From: Gemmatimonadota bacterium
Lineage (GTDB): Bacteria > Latescibacterota > UBA2968 > UBA8231
Assembly: GCA_002712305.1 (NCBI GenBank)
Contig: PATE01000021.1
Location: 6,058 to 14,056, forward strand
Length of the DNA: 7,999 bases
Direction of reading: 5' to 3'
Every line of letters begins with the position of its first letter. The stretch's first letter is position 1. The notes under the pieces are model-generated. The model had not been told where the DNA came from, ran no database searches, and worked only from the letters and a program-made list of their open reading frames with translations. Below are positions 1-6,074 of the stretch, in pieces. Both the position numbers and the translations under genes were made by a program.

Positions 1-6
1 CGAGCG

Positions 7-1791
7 TCAGCGGAGGCGAATTCCGAGCTCCCGCATCTGCATTTCGTCGACACCCCCCGGGGCCTCTTCCATCAGACCTACAGCCTTGTTGGTCTTGGGA
101 AAGGCGATCACCTCGCGGATGTTGCTCTGTCCGGCGAGGAGAGCCACCAGGCGGTCGAAGCCAAAGGCGATGCCACCGTGGGGCGGGGCTCCATACGTCA
201 GAGCATCGAGGAGGAAGCCAAACTTGGCTCGTGCCTCCTGTTCGTCGATCGCGAGCAAGCGAAAGACCTGTTCCTGCATCTGCTGCTGGAAGATTCGGAT
301 GCTGCCGCCTGCCACCTCGTTCCCATTCAGTACCAGGTCGTATGCACGAGCTCGTACCGCCCCCGGATCACTCTCCATCAGTGGCACATCCTCCTCCATC
401 GGTGAGGTGAAGGGATGGTGCTTGGCGACGAAGCGATTCGCCTCGTCATCCCGCTCCAGCAGGGGAAACTCGGTCACCCACAGGGGATGCCAGGTATCGG
501 CCGCCACCAGCTCTAGCTGACGGGCCAGTTCCAGCCTCAAGGCCCCGAGTACTTTGGCGACCATCTCGGGAGAATCGGCGACCAGCAGCAGCAGATCGCC
601 CGGTTCCGATTCCAAGCAGGAAATCAGCAGTTGCTGGGCCTCATCCGGGAAGAACTTGGCGATCGAGGCTTCGAGGCCCTTGTCCGTGTGTTTGATCCAG
701 GAAAGGCCTTTGGCCCCATGTTCCTGCGCAAAGGCGATCAGCGCATCGATACGACTTCGCGGTAAGTCGCTGCAGCCCTTTGCGTTAATCCCCTTTACCT
801 GTCCGCCGCTGTCGAGGACGCTTTGGAAGATCTTATAGTCTGAAGCTCGCCCGGCCGGCTCAGCGCCTTTCAACTCAAGTCCAAAGCGAGTATCTGGCTT
901 GTCAGAGCCAAAACGGTTCATCGCCTCGGCATAGGTCATGCGAGGAAAGGGTTCGGGTAGGCTCAACTCGCAAACCTCGGCACAGATGTGGCGGGTCAGC
1001 GACTCAGCCATTTGCATGATGTCCTGCTCGGCGACAAAGGACATCTCGATATCAATCTGCGTGAACTCGGGCTGTCGATCGGCACGCAAATCTTCATCTC
1101 TGAAGCACTTAACGATCTGGAAATAGCGATCAAAGCCGGCCATCATCAGCAATTGCTTGTAGGTCTGCGGTGACTGCGGAAGCGCGAAGAAGCGACCTCT
1201 GTTGACCCTGCTCGGAACCAGGTAGTCACGTGCACCCTCAGGAGTGCTGCGAATCAGGAATGGCGTCTCTACCTCGAGGAATTGCTCACGATCGAGATAC
1301 CCTCGGGTAGCCTGATAGGCGCGATGCCTCGTGATCAGATTCTGCTGCATCGATGTGCGACGCAGGTCGAGGTAGCGGTATCGCAGGCGGGTTTCCTCGC
1401 CGACTTCCGTCTGATCGTCGAGTTGGAAGGGGATCGCTTCTGAGGCATTCAGGATGCGCAGGTCGTCGCAATTGACCTCTATGGCGCCTGTAACAAGGCG
1501 CGGGTTCCTCATACCCTCTGGTCGTTGTTCAACCACCCCATGCACAGCGATCACAAACTCGCTTCGCAGGGCGTCAGCTTTCTCGTGTGCAGTGGCAGAA
1601 TGCTGGGGGTTGAACACAACCTGCGTGATGCCATATCGGTCACGCAGGTCGACGAAGATGACCCCCCCGTGGTCACGTCGAGTGGCGACCCAGCCCATGA
1701 GGGTCACTTCGTCACCAAGTTGATGGTCAGTAAGGGTCCCACAGTCGTGGGAACGTTGCCAGTCGCCGAGGCGATCAAGTTGCTGGGTCAT
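7..1791 (-). CDS. aspS: Aspartyl-tRNA synthetase, bacterial type, probably non-discriminating (AspRS)
   Basis: This cytoplasmic class II aminoacyl-tRNA synthetase charges tRNA-Asp with aspartate using ATP. At 594 residues from the chosen ATG it has the usual bacterial length. The N-terminal OB-fold anticodon domain spans about residues 1-115. Class II motif 2 (FRDEDLRADRQPEFTQID) is at 230-247, the bacterial GAD insertion lies between the motifs, and motif 3 (GGIAFGFDRL) is at 539-548 near the C-terminus. The OB fold has His41 in RRDHGG and Gly93 in RPEGMRN. Discriminating enzymes such as E. coli AspRS have Leu and Lys there, while Pseudomonas-type non-discriminating enzymes have His and Gly. 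I therefore infer that it also makes Asp-tRNA-Asn for GatCAB. The frame stays open upstream to a TTG at 1875, but those 28 codons do not resemble the family and fall in the leader. The ATG at 1791 begins the conserved protein. It is transcribed divergently from the cys gene string. Confidence 0.97.
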   Translation of the reverse strand: MTQQLDRLGDWQRSHDCGTLTDHQLGDEVTLMGWVATRRDHGGVIFVDLRDRYGITQVVFNPQHSATAHEKADALRSEFVIAVHGVVEQRPEGMRNPRLVTGAIEVNCDDLRILNASEAIPFQLDDQTEVGEETRLRYRYLDLRRTSMQQNLITRHRAYQATRGYLDREQFLEVETPFLIRSTPEGARDYLVPSRVNRGRFFALPQSPQTYKQLLMMAGFDRYFQIVKCFRDEDLRADRQPEFTQIDIEMSFVAEQDIMQMAESLTRHICAEVCELSLPEPFPRMTYAEAMNRFGSDKPDTRFGLELKGAEPAGRASDYKIFQSVLDSGGQVKGINAKGCSDLPRSRIDALIAFAQEHGAKGLSWIKHTDKGLEASIAKFFPDEAQQLLISCLESEPGDLLLLVADSPEMVAKVLGALRLELARQLELVAADTWHPLWVTEFPLLERDDEANRFVAKHHPFTSPMEEDVPLMESDPGAVRARAYDLVLNGNEVAGGSIRIFQQQMQEQVFRLLAIDEQEARAKFGFLLDALTYGAPPHGGIAFGFDRLVALLAGQSNIREVIAFPKTNKAVGLMEEAPGGVDEMQMRELGIRLR

Positions 1792-1860
1792 GGAGTCTGT
1801 GTGGTTACTGGTGGGGCCCCGCCTCGAGTTCCCTGTGTCTCGAGTGCCCTGCAGCACGGC

Positions 1861-1920
1861 CCAACCTGCTTGCAATCTCGATGTTTGCAGTCTCGAGCCG
1901 CTGACGGTCGGGCAGGTTGG
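1861..1920 (-). repeat. Inverted repeat in the aspS leader (possible RNA structure or operator)
   Basis: CCAACCTGC at 1861-1869 is the exact reverse complement of GCAGGTTGG at 1912-1920, so the aspS leader could form a 9-bp stem. Nested inside is a smaller pair, TGCAA at 1871-1875 and TTGCA at 1885-1889. Nearby, CTCGAG occurs three times (1823-1828, 1839-1844, 1892-1897). Two of these sit in a 13-nt near-direct repeat (1823-1835 and 1839-1851, one mismatch). No U-run follows, so it is not an obvious terminator. Function is unknown. Confidence 0.4.
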
Positions 1921-1956
1921 TGTCGGGGCAGAAAAGTCGGTCTACAGAACCCGCTA

Positions 1957-1985
1957 AACCTATGTAGGCCTTAGACTAGTGTCAA
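1957..1985 (-). promoter_or_regulatory. Candidate sigma-70 promoter for aspS
   Basis: On the minus strand a perfect TTGACA -35 hexamer (1985-1980) is followed after 17 nt by TAGGTT (1962-1957). The -10 keeps the important T1, A2 and T6 positions but is weak elsewhere. Transcription would start near 1950, giving a leader of about 160 nt before the aspS ATG. The call rests on pattern only. Confidence 0.45.
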
Positions 1986-2012
1986 TTCGTTGGCCGTCTC
2001 GTGCAGCCCGCT

Positions 2013-2040
2013 TTGACAACCAAGTAGGTGCCCGTATATT
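2013..2040 (+). promoter_or_regulatory. Strong sigma-70-like promoter for the cNMP-cysM-mec gene string
   Basis: A perfect TTGACA (2013-2018) and TATATT (2035-2040, 5 of 6 consensus positions) are separated by 16 nt. The predicted start near 2047 leaves about 35 nt of leader before the GTG at 2082. It is the best promoter match in the window. No other convincing promoter appears before 5942, so it probably drives the four closely packed genes downstream. Its -35 lies 27 nt from the divergent aspS -35, so a bound regulator could affect both. Confidence 0.6.
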
Positions 2041-2081
2041 CGGCCCGCCATCTGTAGTGTACCCCCACCAGGCTCAAGTGT

Positions 2082-2609
2082 GTGAGCAACGCCAAGACGC
2101 AAGCGCTGCTGAAGGTCGTCGAACTGATCCCGATGTTCAGTTCAGTGGGCCAGGAGAATGCCGCTCGAGTGGTTCGGGCGTGCGAGGTTCAGCATCTGGA
2201 CGACGGAGCGATTCTGTGCAGGGTTAGGGAACCGAGCGATGCCTTCTACATCCTGTTGAGTGGCGGGCTCACCGTCCTCAGTGAAAGTGGTGTTGATCTG
2301 GCGCAGATCGAACCGGTCGCTCCTGTGGGCGAGATGGGGATGCTCACGACACAGCCTCGTTCGGCCACGGTGAGAGCCCACCAGAGGTCGACGGTCCTGT
2401 CGCTGAGAAAAGCGGTCTTTGAGGGATTGATGAGAAAGCACCTGGCGATTTCGCGTCAGGTCCATCAGAACGTGCTGACCATACTCACAGCCCGCTTGGT
2501 CGACAGTCAACAAAACCACGATACGCAGTTGAAGAGTCTGCAATCGCTTCGACGGCGACTCGAGGCTGCTCGCGCCGAGTTCGCTAGTCTGCTGAGGACC
2601 GACGGATGA
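2082..2609 (+). CDS. Stand-alone cyclic-nucleotide-binding (CRP-fold) protein without a DNA-binding domain
   Basis: This 175-residue protein consists mainly of one cNMP-binding beta-roll (about residues 10-130). Its phosphate-binding cassette has Gly83-Glu84 and Arg93-Ser94 in the context VGEMGMLTTQPRSATV. These are the positions that hold the ribose and cyclic phosphate in CRP and PKA regulatory domains, so ligand binding is plausible. The tail (about 135-170) is helical and rich in Q, L, R and E with coiled-coil character. It has no helix-turn-helix, unlike CRP/FNR regulators of about 200-230 residues. It is therefore probably a sensor or adaptor acting through protein contacts rather than a transcription factor. 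The start is GTG with only a weak upstream AGG. The stop overlaps the ATG of the cysteine synthase gene (ATGA), which suggests translational coupling. The family call is firm; partner, ligand and role are unknown. Confidence 0.88.
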   Translation: MSNAKTQALLKVVELIPMFSSVGQENAARVVRACEVQHLDDGAILCRVREPSDAFYILLSGGLTVLSESGVDLAQIEPVAPVGEMGMLTTQPRSATVRAHQRSTVLSLRKAVFEGLMRKHLAISRQVHQNVLTILTARLVDSQQNHDTQLKSLQSLRRRLEAARAEFASLLRTDG

Positions 2610-3571
2610 GCGAGGAGGTCGGTGAGCCGGACAATGGCAGGTCCCGGCACGACAGTGTTGTGGACGAAATCGGCAACACGCCCCTGGTCAGGATCGACGA
2701 TCCGGCTCTGAAGCCGGGCGTCGAGATCTACGCCAAATGCGAATTCTGCAACCCAGGGGGTTCCGTCAAAGATCGCCCTGCAAGGCGGATGATCCTCGAG
2801 GGATTGCGCAGCGGTGATCTGTGCGAAGGAAAGGTGATTCTCGATTCCACCTCGGGAAACACGGGTATCGCCTACGCAATGATCGGAGCCGCACTCGGTT
2901 ATCCGGTAAAGCTGGCCATGCCTGCCAGCGTCACCAAGGAACGAAAGGCGATCCTGGCCGCCTATGGTGCCGAGGTTGTGCTCACCGACCCCGCCGAAGG
3001 CTCAGACGGAGCGATCCTTGAAGCACGTAAGATCTTCGAGGAAGATCCGTCGGCGTACTTCAAACCCGATCAGTACAACAACCCCGCCAACTGGTGGGCC
3101 CATCGCGACTCAACTGCGCCTGAGCTCTGGGAGCAGAGCTCGCACCGGATTACCCATCTGGTGGCGACCATGGGAACCAGTGGGACGGTCATGGGAACCG
3201 GGTACGGGCTCAAGCAATTCAATCAGCAGATCTGTATCGTGGGTGCGGAGCCTGCCGATGCGTTTCATGGGATCGAGGGGCTTAAACATATGGAGAGTTC
3301 CATTGTTCCTGGGATCTACGATGAAGACGCACTGGATCGCAAGATGGGCGTTGACACCGAGGACGCCTACGATACCAATGTCTGGCTCGCGCGAGAATAT
3401 GGGATGCTCGTTGGACAATCTTCGGGGGCTGCCTATTGGGCCGCTCGAGAACTGGCCCGCGAGTTGGACGAGGGGGTGATCGTTACCGTGTTCTGTGACG
3501 GAGGCGACAAATACATGACGACGGCTATGTGGCGACCCGTCGTTGAAGCGGCCGTCGAGTCGGCCTTGTAG
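2606..3571 (+). CDS. cysM: PLP-dependent cysteine synthase, CysM-like (probably sulfur-carrier-dependent)
   Basis: A fold-type II PLP enzyme of the cysteine synthase family, 321 residues, close to the usual length. The Schiff-base lysine is Lys55 in GGSVKDRPA, the substrate-binding loop TSGNTG is at 82-87, and the PLP-phosphate loop GTSGT is at 190-194. The enzyme replaces the beta substituent of an activated serine to give cysteine. With a JAMM protease and a CysO-like carrier nearby, the likely sulfur donor is the carrier thiocarboxylate, as for M. tuberculosis CysM. Lys227 in the segment EGLKHM lines up by eye with Arg220 of M. tuberculosis CysM, which recognises O-phosphoserine. I infer a phosphoserine-type substrate rather than O-acetylserine, with moderate confidence. 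The ATG overlaps the upstream stop by 4 nt, with a GAGG Shine-Dalgarno 8 nt ahead. Alternatives are an ordinary sulfide-using O-acetylserine sulfhydrylase or a cystathionine beta-synthase-like enzyme. Confidence 0.92.
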   Translation: MSEEVGEPDNGRSRHDSVVDEIGNTPLVRIDDPALKPGVEIYAKCEFCNPGGSVKDRPARRMILEGLRSGDLCEGKVILDSTSGNTGIAYAMIGAALGYPVKLAMPASVTKERKAILAAYGAEVVLTDPAEGSDGAILEARKIFEEDPSAYFKPDQYNNPANWWAHRDSTAPELWEQSSHRITHLVATMGTSGTVMGTGYGLKQFNQQICIVGAEPADAFHGIEGLKHMESSIVPGIYDEDALDRKMGVDTEDAYDTNVWLAREYGMLVGQSSGAAYWAARELARELDEGVIVTVFCDGGDKYMTTAMWRPVVEAAVESAL

Positions 3572-3637
3572 AATAACCGTGATATCCTGTGACAGCTCGA
3601 TGGCTTGTCGCAAAGGGCACCACCAGGAAAGAGGGAC

Positions 3638-4102
3638 ATGAAACTGCGTCGTCAGGACCTGGAGCAGATCTTTGAGCAGTCTCGTACAGAGTATCCGGAT
3701 GAGTGTTGTGGCATTCTGACAGCACCGACCGTCGACGAACCCTCGCAGGTCCATCGGTGTCGCAATATCCAGAACGAGCTACACGCCAAGGATCCGCAGC
3801 AGTATCCGAGAGAAGCCCGGATTGCCTATTTCATCGATCCTCAGCAGCTCTACCAGATTGTGGCAGGGGCCGAAAAAAAGGGTGAGGTTGTGACCGGTTT
3901 CTACCACAGTCACATCGACTGTGATGCCTACTTCTCGGATGAGGACAAGGAGCGCGCCATGGCCTGGGATGAGCCGGCGTATCCTGATGCGGTATATGTC
4001 GTGGTCTCCGTCTACGGAGACGAGGTGCGCAACACGAAGGCATTTGGTTGGAATGAGGAGAGCCGGGATTTCGTCGATGTCGAAATCGACATTGTCGATT
4101 GA
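3638..4102 (+). CDS. mec: JAMM/MPN+ zinc metalloprotease, Mec-like (carrier-cysteine hydrolase)
   Basis: A 154-residue single-domain JAMM (Mov34/MPN/PAD-1) protease. The zinc and catalytic signature is complete: Glu22 in EYPDECCGIL, then His90-Ser-His92, seven residues, Ser100 and Asp103 (YHSHIDCDAYFSDED). The Pro that often follows the second His is Ile93 here. In M. tuberculosis the equivalent Mec releases cysteine from the CysO-Cys adduct. Related QbsD trims a C-terminal dipeptide from the sulfur carrier QbsE. Both activities are plausible here, because the carrier encoded at 6075 ends in Gly-Gly-Cys. I chose the ATG at 3638, which has AGGA and GAGGG just upstream. A TTG further up at 3605 would add 11 unconvincing residues. 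The gene lies 66 nt after the synthase and its last 26 nt overlap the next gene. There is no signal peptide, so it acts in the cytoplasm. Confidence 0.9.
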   Translation: MKLRRQDLEQIFEQSRTEYPDECCGILTAPTVDEPSQVHRCRNIQNELHAKDPQQYPREARIAYFIDPQQLYQIVAGAEKKGEVVTGFYHSHIDCDAYFSDEDKERAMAWDEPAYPDAVYVVVSVYGDEVRNTKAFGWNEESRDFVDVEIDIVD

Positions 4103-5942
4103 CGGAAACCTCCGACGCGGTGCCCTCTTGCTGGCGCTGCTGGTTTGTGTCCTGTATCAGGGGACGATCCGCAGTGGATTTCAGTACGACGATTTCCACT
4201 CCATCGTAAGAAACCCCCATCTGATTCCCGCCAATGTTGGTCAGTTCTTTCTCGATCCAGGGCTGTTCTCCGTCAATCCGGAGAGCACGATGTATCGTCC
4301 GTTGCTTCTGATAACGTTCACCCTGAATCGATGGATGTCGGGCGACGAGCCGTGGTCCTATCACCTGGCCAACGTTCTGCTGCACGCCGGCAATGCAGCG
4401 ATCATCCTCTGGCTGCTTCGACTTCTCGGACTGACCGCCGGTACAAGTGCCCTTGCGGCGACTCTATTCGCGATCCATCCGATCAACAGTGAGGCTGTGG
4501 CGTATGTGAGCAGCCGGTCCGAACTGCTGGCCAGTCTCGGCATGTTCCTCTTCTGTGGTCTTGCACTGACCTGCTCGACCCGGTGGACTCATCGACTCGC
4601 CACGGTGGTTGCCATGGGAGCGGCGCTCCTTTCAAAGTCGGTCGCCATTGTCGCGCCTGTGCTGGCCATTGTCGGCTTGGCGAGCGATGCGGGTGTAAGG
4701 GCGAAGGTGCGGTCGCTGCTGCCCGTTGGATCCGCAGTGGTGGCTATTGTCGTGGTTTATCTGTTCGCCATTCGCTCACTGGTCACTCGTGCTGTCGTGG
4801 ATAGCCCTGTGCGAGACATGGTCCCTCAGTTGGCCACGCAGACAAAGGCGCTCGGTTACTACATCTGGCTGACAGTGATGCCCATACGACTGAGCGTCGA
4901 ACATCAGTTTCTCGTGAGTCGCGATCTCGACCCGACCGTTGCAATGGGTGGAGCCTTTCTGCTGAGTCTGGTCTTGGTGGCCTGGCGAGCTCATCCATGG
5001 CGCTGGGGCGTCGCGTGGTGGCTGATCTGCCTTCTGCCTACGATCGTTGTTCCCCTTATCGTGCTGGTCAACGAACACCGGCTGTATGCGGCGAGTGTCG
5101 GCGGCTTCGCAATGATCGCCACGGCGATTCAGAGTCAGCGCAGCGAGGGGCGGCCGGTAGCTGTCATTTTGATCGCCGCGTATACTATCATGCTCGCCCT
5201 GCTGACCGTGGGGCGGATCGAAGTCTGGCAGTCCGAGCGATCTGTTTGGGAGGATGCGGCAACCAAGGCGCCCGCCTCATTGAAGGCGCAGCTACGGTGG
5301 GCAGATGCACTGGCCTTCAAGGGGGATGTCGAGCTGGCAGAAGCGGCATATCTGCGGGCTCTTGCCCTGCGTTCGCACCATCCAGCGACGCGTAACAACC
5401 TAGGCCGGATGTACCTGGTTCAGGGGCGCTGGGATGAGGCGCAGACGCAGTTCGGACTCCTGCTGAATGTGTCACCCGATAACGTGCCCGCGAGAATGAA
5501 TCTCGCTCAGATCCTGTTTCGGCAGGGGCGGCTTGACGAGGCTCGAGTTCAGTATGAGGCGGTCATGGCGTATGGGACGACGCACGGGCGGGCCCAACTG
5601 CGGATCGCACAGATCGGGCTGCGTCAGGATTCCCCAGCTGCACAGGTCTTGAGGTGGCTTGAGCAGGCAGAGGCGGCGGGCGAGACGTCAGTGGACCTGC
5701 ACGTGTCGCGCGGAATCGTCTTGCGGCGGCTCGGCCGAGGTGAGGCGGCGTTGGCCGCCTATCGCGCCGCTCTCGCGAAGGCACCGGCTTCTGCGGATGT
5801 TTGGTACAATCTTGGCAATCTGTACGTCGAGCAAGAGAACAGAACAGAGGCGGTGCAGGCCTTCACTCGTGCCATCGAATGCGCCGCAGAAGATGATGTC
5901 ATTCGGCAGTCGGCTATCGATCGGCTGAGAGCTTTGAAGTGA
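4077..5942 (+). CDS. TMTC-like multi-spanning membrane protein with C-terminal TPR repeats (putative GT-C glycosyltransferase)
   Basis: This 621-residue protein has two halves. Residues about 13-375 are strongly hydrophobic with many transmembrane helices, the first at about 15-33. Just after it comes GFQYDDFHSIVRNP with Asp38-Asp39 at the predicted outer face. Further on are MYRPLL, HPINSEAVAYVSSRSELL and VNEHRLY. These are hallmarks of the TMTC/DUF1736 family; animal members are ER O-mannosyltransferases with a GT-C fold. After the motif beginning at Trp384 (WQSERSVWEDAATKAP), about six TPR repeats fill residues 395-615. By analogy it would transfer a lipid-linked sugar to an exported target held by the TPRs, but the substrate is unknown and activity is inferred. 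The ATG at 4077 overlaps mec by 26 nt with a poor Shine-Dalgarno (GGAGAG is too far away); the in-frame ATG at 4053 is an alternative. It is a clear paralogue of the gene starting at 6405. Confidence 0.88.
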   Translation: MSKSTLSIDGNLRRGALLLALLVCVLYQGTIRSGFQYDDFHSIVRNPHLIPANVGQFFLDPGLFSVNPESTMYRPLLLITFTLNRWMSGDEPWSYHLANVLLHAGNAAIILWLLRLLGLTAGTSALAATLFAIHPINSEAVAYVSSRSELLASLGMFLFCGLALTCSTRWTHRLATVVAMGAALLSKSVAIVAPVLAIVGLASDAGVRAKVRSLLPVGSAVVAIVVVYLFAIRSLVTRAVVDSPVRDMVPQLATQTKALGYYIWLTVMPIRLSVEHQFLVSRDLDPTVAMGGAFLLSLVLVAWRAHPWRWGVAWWLICLLPTIVVPLIVLVNEHRLYAASVGGFAMIATAIQSQRSEGRPVAVILIAAYTIMLALLTVGRIEVWQSERSVWEDAATKAPASLKAQLRWADALAFKGDVELAEAAYLRALALRSHHPATRNNLGRMYLVQGRWDEAQTQFGLLLNVSPDNVPARMNLAQILFRQGRLDEARVQYEAVMAYGTTHGRAQLRIAQIGLRQDSPAAQVLRWLEQAEAAGETSVDLHVSRGIVLRRLGRGEAALAAYRAALAKAPASADVWYNLGNLYVEQENRTEAVQAFTRAIECAAEDDVIRQSAIDRLRALK

Positions 5943-6062
5943 GTGCACTGAAGACCGTTACGAGTCGCCCTCATTACAAATCGACCTGACTACAAGTCAA
6001 CAAGAGTACAGATCAACCTGACCACAGAAACCAGACACATCGTTACCGAAAAAAGAATAGCC
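5943..6062 (+). other. Spacer between the first TMTC-like gene and the carrier gene
   Basis: No gene is seen here. The stretch is more A-rich than its surroundings and holds the 16-bp repeats described separately. I find no convincing -35/-10 pair and no hairpin with a U-run, so I cannot say whether the carrier gene is transcribed from its own promoter or by readthrough. Confidence 0.5.
5975..6022 (+). repeat. Imperfect 16-bp tandem repeats upstream of the sulfur-carrier gene
   Basis: Three consecutive 16-nt units begin with TACA: 5975-5990 (tacaaatcgacctgac), 5991-6006 (tacaagtcaacaagag) and 6007-6022 (tacagatcaacctgac). Units 1 and 3 match at 14 of 16 positions; unit 2 is more diverged. 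A degenerate fourth unit (6023-6038) begins CACAGA. Units 1 and 3 are 32 bp apart, about three helical turns, so a protein could bind both on one face. The location 50-100 nt before the carrier ATG suggests regulation, but this is inference. Confidence 0.55.
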
Positions 6063-6069
6063 GGAGGAG
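6063..6069 (+). promoter_or_regulatory. Consensus Shine-Dalgarno of the sulfur-carrier gene
   Basis: GGAGGAG lies 5 nt before the ATG at 6075. It is by far the best ribosome site in the window, as most other starts have partial or no match. This fixes the start and suggests the carrier is translated much more strongly than the enzymes around it, as expected for a protein used as a stoichiometric sulfur donor. Confidence 0.85.
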
Positions 6070-6074
6070 AATCC

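Noticed and set aside
1792-1875. 28-codon N-terminal extension of AspRS from a TTG at 1875
   Set aside because: The extra residues do not resemble the AspRS N-terminus, no good ribosome site precedes the TTG, and the ATG at 1791 gives a normal-length protein.
1525-1974. 149-codon plus-strand open frame ending in the intergenic region
   Set aside because: It overlaps the 5' end of aspS in antisense, has no homology features, and runs across the aspS leader and promoter region.
2041-2081. CRP-type binding site (TGTGA-N6-TCACA) near the cNMP gene
   Set aside because: Only one half-site-like string occurs, at the start codon itself, with no matching second half.
1979-2227. 82-codon plus-strand open frame over the divergent promoter
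   Set aside because: It would span the best promoter in the window and overlaps the cNMP-domain gene in another frame; the product looks random.
3110-3754. 214-codon minus-strand open frame opposite the cysteine synthase and mec genes
   Set aside because: It lies antisense to two well-supported genes with intact catalytic motifs, and its translation has no recognisable family features.
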